Positions 36,745 through 48,969 of a DNA stretch of 64,000 nucleotides are shown one piece after another. Below the pieces are notes generated by a model, which made no database searches, was not told the DNA's origin, and saw nothing but the letters and a program-made list of their open reading frames with translations. The DNA comes from Solen grandis. Lineage: Eukaryota > Mollusca > Bivalvia > Adapedonta > Solenidae. The position numbers and the translations under genes are program-made. How positions within the stretch are numbered: position 1 is the stretch's first letter; each line of letters begins with the position of its first letter. The stretch lies in NCBI GenBank assembly GCA_021229015.1, contig CM037779.1:1178001-1242000 (forward strand). The letters run 5' to 3'.

Positions 36745-37232
36745 CCGCATGTCGCTTTGTCACAGGAATGAAGTTTACAGTTCTTGTTTCAAGTTTCATC
36801 TTGAAGCCTTTTATACTTTTTGAATTACGGCCCAGACAAAAAATTAAGTATGAAAATTTACAAAGGGCAATAACTCCAAAATTACAACAAAGAGTTATGG
36901 TTCTGGTCATGCCCCCTCAATGAGATCTATCAACCTATGAAGTTTCATCTTGATATCTTTTATACTTTTCGAGTTACAGCCCGGACAAAAATTAAGTATG
37001 AAAATTTACAAAGGACAATAACTCCAAAATTACACGACAGAGAGTTATGGTTCTTGGTCAATGCATGCCCCCTCAATGAGATCTATCTACATATTGAAAT
37101 TTCATCTTGATGCCTTTTATACTTTTTGAGTTACAGCTCGGACAAAAAAAAACGACAGACGGCCGGACGGACGGCCTGACAGACAAGCTGAATCCAGTAT
37201 ACTCCCCTTACAACTTCGTTGTGCGGGGGGTA
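36745..37232 (+). repeat. ggggtata-ended repeat element
   Basis: Tandem monomers (gggcaataactccaaaatta, tatggttcttggtc, ctcaatgagatctatc) end in ggccggacggacggc and a pairable end, tactccccttacaac / gttgtgcggggggtata. Confidence 0.75.
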
Positions 37233-37329
37233 TAATAATGTTTGTATTTATGACTGAATTTTAACAAATGAAATAGCTTACTTTTACACATTTAAAACTG
37301 GCATTTTAAGTTCAACTGCTTGTACTTAA

Positions 37330-37590
37330 GCATCAGGGATCTTTTTGGGTCGCAATATCACGATATTCTCGCATATTTTTCATTAAAATCACACCAGAAA
37401 TCATCAAATGGGATAGAAGTTCGCATCTGTCGGAGAGATTGAAAAATATAAATACAAAATGTGTCCAAATTAGCCCTGCCGCCTTTGATCTGCGCCCTGC
37501 CTGCCTTAGTCGGCAAATTTTCTATTTTCGCCTTCACAGCATCCTTTGATTTTGCTGATGGGTCCAAGTGTGTGTGTGTCATTTAATACA
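37330..37590 (-). other. Exon-like or repeat-derived minus-strand frame
   Basis: A minus-strand open frame includes RTSIPFDDFWCDFNEKYARI after a pyrimidine-rich stretch ending ctctccgacag, a possible acceptor. The 3' edge (gggatctttttgggtc) resembles the inverted sequence near 39305-39330 (gacccaaaatgatccc). I do not recognise the peptide. It could be a retroposed coding fragment spread by a repeat. Confidence 0.25.
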
Positions 37591-38179
37591 CATGAGCCAG
37601 TGTCAAGCCATGTAACTATCAGTTGGCTATTCAACATCAACTCACAGCCGATTTTGTGCAGGTATTTGGTTTTGCATTTTAATTAATATTACTTAATTTA
37701 TGTGGGAAGTATTATTGTCTACTGCGTTTACTACATCTTGAAAAATAAACAATTTGATTTTTAAAGCATTCTGCCATCTTTATTTCAAAATATGAGAAGC
37801 GGAAAAAATCCAGTATCCGATAAATGACTTGTACATTTAAAGTTTATTCAACGCAATACCAACACTCATCACATCTAAAGATTAGTCATTTGCAGACAAA
37901 AGAAAAATGGACTATAAGAAAATCATGTAAAAATCACTGATAGATTAGGTTTACAACAATAAAAAACATTCAAAAAGTTTCAGTAATGTTTTCAAACGTG
38001 GATGTTTAAAATAAGCATACGTAAATACAGAACATTTGGAATTCAGGTTGACTTTGTACTCATAATATTTATTATCATAATGAATAGAGAGGTGGGTGGG
38101 GTAATTACATTTAGATAAGCATATTTTTCCACAATGAGTTATCAGATCAATAAAAACTAGAACTATCACTAAATGTGAT
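37591..38179. other. AT-rich DNA, nothing recognised
   Basis: No exon, RNA gene or clear repeat structure was seen here. Confidence 0.5.
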
Positions 38180-39160
38180 TAATACCCCCGCAATACTGCT
38201 TTAGAAATGATGAAGTTATTAGGATTAAGAAAAAGAGTATGAAAAAGACATTTTTACATTAGTTTTTTTACCAGATTTTTGGCCGGGTTACACAGGTTAT
38301 GCTTGACCATTGTATGAAATTGTTTTGAATTCCAACCGTAGTTTTAAAGTTAAGCTCCGGAAAAAAAAGCAATAACTCTGTAATTACAATAGATAGAGTT
38401 ATGGTTCTTGTGCACTGCACTTACTCTTATTGTGGTTGACAATTGTATGAAATTGTTTTGAATTCCAACCAGTTCTTTTCAAGTTATGCTATGGACAAGG
38501 AAAAGTAACAAAGGGAAATAACTCTGTAATTACTCTAGATAGAGTTATGGTTCTTGTGCACTGCACTTCCTCATATTGTGGTTGACCATTGTATGAAATT
38601 GTTTTGAAATCCAACCAGTAGTTTACAAGTTATACTCTGGACAAGGAAAAGTAACTAAGGGCAATAACTCTGTAATTCCTAGAGATAGAGTTATGGTTCT
38701 TGTGCACTGCACTTCCTCTCATTGTGCTTGACCATTGTATGAAATTGTTTTGAAATCCAATCAGTACTTTACAACTTATACTCCGGACAAGGTTACAAGT
38801 TATACTCCGGACAAGGAAAAATACAAAGGGCAATAACTCTGTAATTATCAGATGGTTATGGTTCTTGTGCACTGCACTTCCTCATATTGTGGTTGACCAT
38901 TGTATGAAATTGTTTTGAAATCCAACTTGTACTTTTCAAGTTATGCTCCGGACAAGGAAAAGTAACAAAGGGCAATAACTCTGTAATAAGTCAAGATGGA
39001 GTTATGGTTCTTGTGCACTGCACTTCCTCACCATGTGCTTGATCATTGCATGAAGTTGTATTGAATTCCAATAATGCAACGGACCGCTGGACTGACCGAC
39101 CGACCGACCACCGGGTGACTCCTATATACCCCCCCAAACTTCGTTTCGGGGGTATAACAA
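38180..39160 (+). repeat. ggggtata-ended element with ~145-bp tandem monomers
   Basis: The left end is aatacccccgcaa and the right end cccccccaaacttcg / tttcgggggtataac. ttatggttcttgtgcactgc recurs at about 38399, 38547, 38691, 38858 and 39003 (spacing about 144-167). Before the right end comes gaccgaccgaccgacc. Confidence 0.85.
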
Positions 39161-41429
39161 GCAAAAGACATCTTAGTTTATCCAAATAGCCAGTGATTGA
39201 TTTCAAGTACTTTTCATGTTTGCGTTGTTATTGAAAAAAAAATCTCACTAATATTTAAAAAAATCCCATTAAAATTTGCCAAATGGGCAAAAAATCTCAA
39301 TCACTTTCTGACCCAAAATGATCCCTGAGCATTGTTTAATAGTTTATGTTGTTTTTTTTAACCACTGAAGTTATCAATTTTATGGCAGATCTTTAGTAAA
39401 TAAAACACCGTGAAACTTCAAAATGCTGATATCAGGTGACAAGTGTATTACATGAACCCATTGATCTCCCCATATAAGTTACATACAGTTACATTAAAAC
39501 CATATCCTAAAATAAGCTAGCTATGTAGGATCTGATGACATCGTATTAAAGGTCATCTCAAATTGACTTTTCATTAGCAAATCAATTTGTCAGCTACAAA
39601 TTGCTTGGGTATAACTTCGTGGATAGACGATATCCAGAGACGAGTTGCACACACAAATAGTTTAAATGTGTTTTGTAGTCTGGTTCTTGGCTTGGGTACC
39701 TTCCCTTTACACTATGTTTTCTATGACCAGGAACCAGACTAAAAAACATATGGAATTTATTGTGTGTGCAACTTGCCTCTGAACTCACACATATTTTTTT
39801 TTTTCCATGCTGGTACAAACAAGGTGATCATACAATGTTGCTAAAAAGCATGCAGCAAAATAGTAATGATATCATTATTCTTTGTAGACTAACAGTAAAT
39901 ATGTGTTTGTAACTACACTGAACCAATCTCCAAGCAGAGTTGTCGTTCGTTCCTCACATAACATCTCTGCAATGGGCTCAATGACAAGAATCTTGTCGAA
40001 ACAGAAAACACTCATTTTACGCAGATTTAAGTGTATTTTACGGATCAAAAGTATAGAAACATTGAATAAATACTTTTTGAATCATCATAAAATGTGTGTA
40101 AAATATTCATTTCAGTTGTTATTATCAGAACTATTTTCTGCCTTATTTCACCGATAGGTACAATCCGCAAACGCTCATCTGCAAATTTAAATATTCACAG
40201 ATTCAGCCGGATATTATAATTTTAAAGCCAGCTTTTTATTTTCATAATTTGTAATTTTAATGACCATTTCGATAAGGATCAGTGGTGCTATTTATATATA
40301 TTTCACAGTTTAAGGGGCCTATCTAGTCTCCTTCAAATTAAATATTTGAACAATGGTCTGGATGATGTCATATATTTGGAACTACTTTCTGAGCCCATCA
40401 CAGAGGTGAATGTAATGTAAGCCGATGTGTAAGAGAGTGACATTGAACCAGGGTCTCTGTATATACAGGGTCATGAAACTGCAGTGAAAGATTACTGATT
40501 GAACTTGTTGTCGCAATACAGGTTAACCGCTGCCCAAGTCTTGTTCCATTTGGCCCTTATCAAATCAGCCCATACTAAGTCAGCCAACACATTCCCATGG
40601 GCCAATTTTTTTTTAATTTTGACCACATACTTGCTTTTTTATATAGTTTATTTATAAGGTATTTTTATTTTTCATTTTTTTGTGAAATATCAAACACAAA
40701 ATGTCAAATATATTGAAAAAGACTGATTAATAATGTTATTTGTTTTCTGCCATATGAAATATTCTTTGGTTACATAGTTATATAAAAGTTATAATGCTGT
40801 TCAGAAAATAACATGAAAAACATTTTGCAGTTAGCACTTTTTATTTAATACTTATGGATGGAAAAAATCATGAAAAGGTTTCACTTACATCATTGTTTCG
40901 TGAATATGAAATTGCCGGTTTTCGTATTCCACAATACCATTACTTGGATGCTTCCGTTGCAAATCAGAAAATGCTAATTTATGTACGTAAATGATATTTT
41001 TAGTTACCATAACATAAACACAAGAAAAATGCACAAACGTAAGTGTAAATGCTTATTGATAACAGTTATTACGGTGCATATCACGTCACTTCCAACAAAT
41101 TAAAGCATATTTCAACAATCCTCGGCGAAAATAAAATCTTTTTTGACTAGTATGAAGACACATTAAAAAAAAAAAAAATACATGACTAGTCCTTTTAGGT
41201 TTATAATTGAAAATTAACCATATTTTGACATCTTACTAGACCTGATGGTATTATGGACAGGTTTTATTGGGATCATAAACCTGTTAAGATGCCGCTTTTT
41301 CTTTATAAAAAGAAGGTCAAAGTCACAAGGTCAATGGCACATAATGTAAAGGTTCATCCACTTAAGCAACTGTCCAAATATTGAAGCAATCCAATGAAGG
41401 ACATAGAAGTTATAGCATGTTTAAACAAT
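39161..41429. other. Non-coding DNA with one hairpin element
   Basis: Apart from the inverted repeat at 39638-39780 I see no supported feature. The frames at 39903-40157 (+) and on the minus strand near 39895-40070 are open but match nothing and lack convincing splice sites. Confidence 0.45.
39638..39780. mobile_element. Foldback element, ~53-bp arms
   Basis: The left arm 39638-39690 (gagttgcacacacaaatag ... tagtctggttcttgg) pairs with 39727-39780 (ccaggaaccagacta ... tgtgtgtgcaacttgcctc) around a 36-bp loop. Confidence 0.85.
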
Positions 41430-42290
41430 AGTTGCTAAAGGAAAGTACACTCGACTTTTGGAAATGCTTGTTGGTAAATCAAATGAAATCTATTTTAATT
41501 CTTGCCCTTCACATACCCTGTATATAAAAACAGTAAACAAGAGTGCCATGATGGCGCTATATCGCTCACCTGAGTACCACTGCTCTTAAGGAGGTTTACC
41601 CATACCAAACCAAAGTTTTCACTATATACATTTAAGGCAAATTTAGCCCCTGGCGGCCATGATTTTTTACTGATCGGAATAATTTTAGCAATTTTGGTAC
41701 ATGGTTACCCAAAGAATATCTGTACTAAAACATTTTAAAATCTGCCAGTAGTATTGAAAGAGAAGTAGTATTGAAAGAGAAGATTTTTAAAGTTTTCATT
41801 CTTTTTTTCCTTCCATTGCCATGGCAACCAGTTCTACATGGATCAAGTTTATTTTAGTAACTTTTGTGAAGGTTCACCAAAAGATCATCCCTGTCAAGTT
41901 GAACTAAATTCTGTCCAGCAGTTTCAGAGGAGATGTTTGAAGTTTCCACTATATACATATAAGGCAAATTAGCCCCGCCCCTTGCGTCCATGATTTTTTA
42001 CGGATCGGAATAATTTTAGCAATCTTGGTAGACTGTCACCCAAGGAACATCTGTACTAAAATATTTTGAAATCTGGCCAGTAGTTTTGAAGAAGATGATT
42101 TTTAAAGTTTTCATATTATTTTATTTTCTTGCCATGGCAACCAGAGCTTATTTTAGCAAATTTTGTGAAGGTTCACCCAAGGATCATTCCTGCCAAGTTT
42201 CATCAAATTCTTTTCAGCAGTTTCAGAGGAGATGTTGTTTAAAGTAAACTGTTGACAAGGCACGACGGAAGATGGACGCAGGGTGATCCT
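41430..42290 (+). mobile_element. Hairpin-ended element, RFX/CTCF-motif type, 3' end lost
   Basis: The left end at about 41536 is aacaagagtgccatgatgg with gctcacctgag. Monomers contain ttgccatggcaac (41816, 42129) and gcccctggcggcca (41646-41659). It ends in a cacgacggaagatgg block with no hairpin, so its 3' tip is lost or diverged. The left flank is shared with 35050-35177. Confidence 0.75.
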
Positions 42291-42299
42291 AATGATATA

Positions 42300-42861
42300 G
42301 ATAGTATGATACCCCTAAACATGTTAACGAAGTCTTTTACAGATCCCATGCCTAGTAAGTGAGAAGCTGTGCATGCAAATATCCAAGTTAGAAAAGGGCC
42401 ATAATTTGTATTAAATTCAGTCAAAGAGTTATCCTCTTTGGATATCTGATGCCTCTGAACACACTAATAAACTTTCTAGTACAGATATAAGCATGAAAGT
42501 ACTTTGCATGCAAAACATTAACCAAAATTTCTAAGTTAAAAGGGACCATTATTTGTTATATATTCCATCAAGAGTTATTTACCTTAATAGTATAATACCC
42601 CTAAACATATTTAAGATGTTTCAAATCAATCCCATGCCTGGATACTGAGATACAAGCATGAAAGTACTTTGCATGCAAAACTTTAACCAAAATTTTTAAG
42701 TTAAAAAGGGGCCATAACTTATATTAAATTCAGTCAAGAGTTATCTACCTTGGTTGTCTGATGCCCCTTAACATATTCATAAACTTTTAAGTCAATACCA
42801 TGAATGGTCATTGGGATATAAGCTGGATAGTAGCTCGCATGCAAAACTTTAACCAACTTTA
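42300..42861. repeat. ~150-bp tandem repeat, same family as 35900
   Basis: Phrases aaacatgttaacga, gagttatctaccttgg, gatgccccttaacatatt and gcatgcaaaactttaacc recur. Confidence 0.7.
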
Positions 42862-43296
42862 ACAAGAGGGCCAAGACGGCCCTGAATCGCTCACCTGAAT
42901 AATATTGCTTTCACTGCCTTTTACAATATAGTCATACTGAATACAAAATCAATGCAGAAGAACAGCAATATAATTTTCATTCCATATGCAAAGTTTACAT
43001 GTGGTCAAAAAAACTTAACCTTAGCATGGGACCAATTTGGACCCAAGGGCCATGATTTGAAAACTTGGTTCAGGTTCACAAAGCCATGTATCTTACCAAA
43101 TATCTAAACCCATGATCTTGTGGTTTCTGACAAGGATGTCTTTTTAAAAATCTTTACTGTGTAAGTCTATGTTAAATCAAGTGACCCCTGGGGAGGGGCC
43201 AATTTTGACCCCAGGGACATGGTTTGAACAAACTGGTAGATGTCCATTAGGCAATGTTACACACCAAATATCTAAACTCCAGGCCTTGTGGATTCT
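42862..43296 (+). mobile_element. Hairpin-ended element, 5' part, cut by gap
   Basis: Starts aacaagagggccaagacggc with gctcacctgaa and shares ctccaggccttgtggattct-type monomers with the minus-strand element at 46849-48956. The N gap removes the rest. Confidence 0.8.
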
Positions 43297-43396
43297 NNNN
43301 NNNNNNNNNNNNNNNNNNNNNNNNNNNNNNNNNNNNNNNNNNNNNNNNNNNNNNNNNNNNNNNNNNNNNNNNNNNNNNNNNNNNNNNNNNNNNNNN
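43297..43396. other. Assembly gap, exactly 100 N
   Basis: A second fixed-length N run. With 26559-26658 it bounds a 16.6-kb contig that holds the EED exon. Confidence 0.98.
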
Positions 43397-43850
43397 TGAG
43401 GCGGTCGTATATTGGCGTCATCTTCTCCCTCTGTCTGTCTGTCCGTACGTCCATTTCTTGTGAACACGACTCCTCCTCCTTTGTTTCTGAATGAATCTTT
43501 TCAAAACTTGGTCAATGTCATAACTATAATGGGTAGATGTGCATGAAGTGGCTATTTTCCGGTTCATTGATTTTTACAAGATTTGTGTCCCTTGAAACTT
43601 AGTCTCTGTAGCTGATTGATATTGCAGCCTTGTGAACGCAACTCCTCCTACATTTCTGAATGAATCTTTTCAAAACTTGGTCAATGTCATAACTATAATG
43701 GGTAAATGTGCATGAAGTGGCAATTTTCTGGTTCATTGATTTTTACAAGATTTGTGTCCCTTGAAAATTAGTCTCTGTAGCTGATTGATATTGCAGCCTT
43801 GTGAACGCAACTCCTTGTATGTTTCTGACCTTATCTTTTCAAATTGTGGA
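43397..43850 (-). repeat. ~170-bp tandem repeat with element end
   Basis: ctgtctgtctgtccgtacgtcc is followed by two units about 170 bp apart starting tgaatgaatcttttcaaaac (43488, 43658). Probably the 3' part of an element read in reverse. Confidence 0.7.
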
Positions 43851-44559
43851 TAAACTGTTTTGCTCAAGAAAACACCCAGCTGCCCCTGCAGGGATCGAAC
43901 CTACTACCCAGGCAACCACAATCTCAGGCCCCTGTCTTTTTATCATCTTTAGTGATTGCCTCACTTTGAGAAAAGTATATTCGCAAATATACTGCTCTTT
44001 CAGCTAAATTAATTGGTCTCACAGACTTCATTATGCTTACAGAAATGTTAAAAGCAATAATTAAAAGGACCCTCTTGGTCTTTATATTTTGTGGCGGCGT
44101 ATATTGTTGCAGCACTGGCACTCTTGTTATACTTTGAGAAGGTCGCCATATTGTTCAGCTGTGGGTGTTTTACAGGTGTACAATTACATTTCTGGTGACA
44201 TGTCTTCTACCTGCTTTGACAAGTCACTAATACAACACTTATTTTTCACACCTCTATATCCACATGCAATTTGCATTGTTAACTTGATGCTTATAATAGA
44301 CAAAAGTTTGCACAATAGTCTTAATGCTGCATCTTATAGTTAGTGGAAAGCCCCTTTCCACTTGGCATTTTAAGTACACAATTATCATAAATCAGTTAAA
44401 AATGAAACTTGTTAGAATATCATTTAAAGTATTAACAACAACACGCAGATTGTATAGTTATGGTTGGACAAAGTGATGATGATGCAAACATTGCATTTAG
44501 CTGTATGTTGTCAATGACTTCTTATGCAGAGTCGGGGAGATTTCCTATTTATATATCGC
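43851..44559. other. Non-coding DNA, possible SINE trace
   Basis: tgcagggatcgaacctact at about 43888 resembles an inverted B box. Nothing else was recognised. Confidence 0.35.
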
Positions 44560-45580
44560 GTTACATAAGAATAGTCAAATATTGGTTGAAATTATTGGGT
44601 ACCAAAAGTTAGAATGCTTTATTAAATACTATTGTACATCTCCATAGATGAAAAATAGAGGCAAGAGATAGAGATATTTTACAAGAAGCAGGTTTTAACG
44701 ATGTATGGATGTATACAGAATCTGTCAACCTGAACATGTTTGTTCGAATACTAACAAATAGATTATAAGATATTTATTACAGTCAGTGGGAAATTGATGT
44801 AAGAAGCTGTACATTGTTGTGTTTATTTAAAGAATTAAAAGAAACTATAGAACAATCATCTTATTTATTACTGTTAGAAAATATTAAGCTTAGAAATATT
44901 ATCCCAAAACTTAGACTTTCATCGACAATCTAGCAATTGAAAAAGGTATACACTTAAATGTAACAAGGGCTTATAGGAAATGTTTATATTGTAACAAAAA
45001 TGATATTGAAGATGAGTTTCATTTCGTTTTGATTTGTCCATATTATGCTGATTTGAGATTAAGATATATTCCAAAGTATTTTTCCAATAGACCTAATATG
45101 TATAAATTCATTGAACTACTTAACATGAACAACACTTTATTATTAAAAAAGTTAACTTTTTATTGTAAACATGCATTCAAATATAGAAGTTCTATGAATA
45201 TGTAAAAATATTGTTATGATTATTACATCTTTGTTCCTATGTATTAAATATGTAATTTTTGCATTTTATATTTAAATTAACTGTTTGTTTATTATATGTC
45301 TAAAATGTTCTATACTTAGCATACATCTTTACATATCTGATAACCTGTGTATGTCACTCTCACTTACACATAAAATTAATTGGATTTGGAAATTTATCCT
45401 ATTTATCTGTTTATCATTATCATGTTTGCATGCATTGTATATATTTTGTTTATGTGATGATGAGCTTATATGCTTAAGTCTTAAACATGTTCTGATTTGT
45501 TCTGTTCTGTAAAGAACAGTACTGTACAGAGCATTCTTTATTTTACTTCTGGTAAATCACAATAAAACAAAACAAAAATA
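44560..45580 (+). mobile_element. Non-LTR retrotransposon 3' end, decayed
   Basis: After several stops and frameshifts an open stretch reads CLYCNKNDIEDEFHFVLIC from 44981, a C-x2-C-x9-H-x4-C knuckle typical of the region after the reverse transcriptase in LINE ORF2. PYYADLRLRYIPKYF follows, with a stop at 45203. An AT-rich 3' UTR runs to an A-rich end (caataaaacaaaacaaaaa) near 45560-45578. Upstream frames (DILQEAGFNDVWMYTES, NMFVRILTNRL) are consistent with the same ORF. Dead copy. Confidence 0.8.
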
Positions 45581-45597
45581 TGAATATGAGAACATTA

Positions 45598-46262
45598 TTA
45601 TACCCCAACTACCCTAGGGTAGGAGGGGCTATATAGGAATCACTTGTCTGTCCGCCTGTCTGTCCCGAAATTTTTTGTCCGGGCTCTAACTTAGCAATGC
45701 CTCGCTGGATTTCCAAATGGTTTGGCACAAATGTTCACCATATTAAGATGGAGTGTTGCACAAAAGAACCAGGTTGCTCACTCAAAGGTCAAGGTCATAT
45801 TTAGAGGTCAACAATAGAAAATCAATGCCAATATGCTTGTCTGGGCTTTAACTTGACATAGGATCGCTTGATTTCCAAATGCTTTGGCACAAATGTTTAC
45901 CATATTAAGATGGAGTGTCATGCAAAAGAACCAGATTGCTAGCTCAAAGGTCAAGGTCATACTCAGAGGTCAACAGTAAAAAATCAATGCCAATATGCTT
46001 GTTTATGATATTTCATTATGTATTGATAATTACTTCTTTTCTTCCTATCATCTTCTTAAAATAAATTAAAGACCCTCATAATGTTTATTTCATTGAATGA
46101 TTATAAACTACCTCTAAAATTTATGTGACAAAGGTTACAGGCTACATTCTTCCTGCATGCCAGGACCATATTTTTGCAACAGACTTTGATGGGTATGTCA
46201 GCTGGTAAATAATATTTATATGTTACTGACTGACAAATAGCAGGGTAGAGGGGGTATTAATC
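45598..46262 (-). repeat. ggggtata-ended element, reverse orientation
   Basis: Begins attataccccaactacc and ends gagggggtattaatcac, the inverted ends of the family. Inside, tttggcacaaatgttcacc and tcaaaggtcaaggtcatat repeat about 180 bp apart. Confidence 0.75.
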
Positions 46263-46297
46263 ACTTTGGTGATGGATCTATTTCTTTAAGCATTTAT

Positions 46298-46848
46298 TAT
46301 ACCCCCAGATACAAAGTATATGGGTGCTGTATTGGAGTCTTGTAAACTTTACAAGGCTGATAAGTACCAAGTCTAGTTGTGCATATCATTGACACATCAT
46401 GATTTGCTTGATTTAAAATAAGTTATGGCCTTTTGATATATTTCTCAAATATATTTTGTCCGCCCTATTTGTCAGCTACAGTAAGTCAGATTTTGATTAA
46501 ACTTCAGAGCATTAATAAGTACAAAGTCTAGTTGTGCATATCATTGGCACATCATGACTTGCTAAAATTCATTTGAGTTACGGCCCTTTGTTGTATTCAT
46601 TGAAAATATTCCGTCCTTTTTAGCTACTTTTCATTTAACTTCACAATTATTATAAATACCAAGCCTACTTGCTCCTATGCCCTATTTCTTAGCTTATATT
46701 TGTCAGATTTTGATATAACTTCACAGCATTTATAAGTATCAACACCAGTTGCACATATCCTTGGCATGTCATGATCAGCTAAATTTTTCTATCATATTTA
46801 TTGAATATTTTTTGTTAGTGATACATGTATAAGTGCATCAGTGTTTTT
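46298..46848 (-). repeat. Related ~170-bp tandem repeat
   Basis: Begins ttatacccccagatac. ataagtaccaagtctagttg, with close variants, recurs near 46361, 46514 and 46728. Confidence 0.65.
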
Positions 46849-48956
46849 AGCTCACCTGAGCACAACGTGCTCATGGTGAGCTTTTGTGATCGCCTTTTGT
46901 CCATCGTCCGTCATGCGTGCGTGCGTCCGTCGTCAACAATTTCTTTAAACAACATCTCCTTCTAAACTACTCACTGGATTTTGATAAAACTTCATTGGAA
47001 TGTTCATTATGGGGCCCTTTACCAAAGTTGTTAAAATTATTTTGATTGGTCAAAAATCAAGGTCACAGGAGCTAAAAATAGATTTTGAAAATGAAAATTT
47101 TAAAAATCTTCTTCTCCGAAACCACAAGGCCTAGCCTTTTGATTTTTGGTATGTAGCATGATCTTATGACTCTCTACCAAGATTGTTCAAATTATGGCCC
47201 TGGGGTCAAAATTGACCCCGCCCCAGGGGTCACTTGATTTAACATAGGCTAATATAGGAAAAACTTGAAAAAATCTTCTTCTCCGAAACCACAAGGCCTA
47301 GCCTTTTGATTTTTGGTATGTAGCATGATCTTATGACTCTCTTCCAAGATTGTTTAAATTATGACCCTGGGGTCAAAATTGGCCCCGCCCCAGGGGTCAC
47401 TTGATTTAACATAGGCTAATATAGGAAAACTTGAAAAATCTTCTCCTCAGAAACCACAAGGCCTGGGGTTTAGATATTTGGTGTGCAGCATTGTCTAGTA
47501 GATCACTACCAAGTTTGTTCAAATCATGGCCCTGGGATCAAATTTGGCCCCACCCCAGGGGTCACCTGATTTTACATAGGCTAATATGGGAAAAACTTGA
47601 AAAAATCTTCTTCTCAGAAACCACAAGGCCTGGAGTTAAGATATTTGGTATGTAGCATGATCTTATGACTCTCTACCAAGATTGTTCAAATTATGGTCCT
47701 GGGGTCAAATTTGGCCCCGCCCCAGGGGTCACTCGATTTAACATAGGCTAATATAGGAAAAACTTGAAAAAATCTTCTCCTCAGAAACCACAAGGCCTGG
47801 GGTTTAGATATTTGGTGTGCAGCATTGTCTAGTAGATCACTACCAAGTTTGTTCAAATCATGGCCCTGGGGTCAAAATTGGCCCCACCCCAGGGGTCACT
47901 TGATTTAACATAGGCTAATACAGGAAAAACTTGAAAAATCTTTTTCTCAGAAACCACAAGGCCTGGGGTTTAGATATTTGGTGTGCAGCATTGTCTAGTA
48001 GATCACTACCAAGTTTGTTCAAATCATGGCCCTGGGGTCAAATTTGGCCCCGCCCCAGGGGTCACTCGATTTAACATAGGCTAATATAGGAAAAACTTGA
48101 AAAAATCTTCTTCTCAGAAACCACAAGGCCTGGAGTTTAGATATTTGGTATGTAGCATTGTCTACTAGGTCTTTACAATGTTTTTACAAATCATGACCAT
48201 TGGGTCAAATTTGGCCCCACCAAAGGGGTCCCTGATTTTACATAGGCTAATATAGGAAAAACTTGAAAAATCTTCTCGGAAACCACAAGGCCTGGTGTTT
48301 AGATATTTGGTGTGTAGCATTGTCTAGTGGATCTCTTCTACGTTTGTTCAAATCATGGCCCTGGGGTCAAAATTGGCCCCACCCCAGGGGTCACTTGATT
48401 TAACATAGACTAATATAGGAGAAACCTGAAAAATCTTCTTCTCAGAAATCACAAAGCCTGGAATTTAGATATTTGGTATGTGACATGGGCTAATAGACCT
48501 CTACCAAGTTTGTTCAAATCATGAATCATGCATTGTCTAGTGGATCTATATTTAGTTTGTTCGAATCATGGCCCTGGGGTCAAATTTGGCCCCGCCATTG
48601 GGGTCACCTGATTTTACATAGGCTAATATAGAAATAACTTGAAAATTCTTCTTTTTAGGAAACTAGAAAACACATGGCCTGGCGTTTAGATATTTGGTGA
48701 AAATTGGCCCCGCCCCAGGGATCACTTGATTTTACATAGACTTATTTTGGAAAAAAGCTAGAAAAATTTCTTTTCAAAAACCACAAGGTCTGGAGTTTAG
48801 ATATTTGGTATGTAACATGGGCTAATAGACCTCTACCCAGTTTGTTCAAATCATGACCCTGGGGTCAAAATTGGCTATGCCCCAGGGGTCACTTGATTTT
48901 ACATAGCCTAATGATATCAGGTGAGCGATCCAGGGCCATCATAGCCCTCTTGTTCA
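46849..48956 (-). mobile_element. Hairpin-ended element with ~165-bp tandem array
   Basis: Read on the minus strand it starts with aacaagagggct at 48955 and ends with the hairpin at 46849-46882. About ten monomers of 164-168 bp (starts near 47470, 47638, 47803, 47967) share tttagatatttggtgtgcag, tcatggccctggggtcaaa and ccccaggggtcacttgattt. Confidence 0.88.
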
Positions 48957-48969
48957 TGGTTTTGGTGTG

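Noticed and set aside
39895..40157. Open frames on both strands near 40 kb, including a minus-strand run with ERTTTLLGDWFSVV
   Set aside because: Not EED and not recognisable; no convincing splice sites, and the length is within chance for AT-rich DNA.
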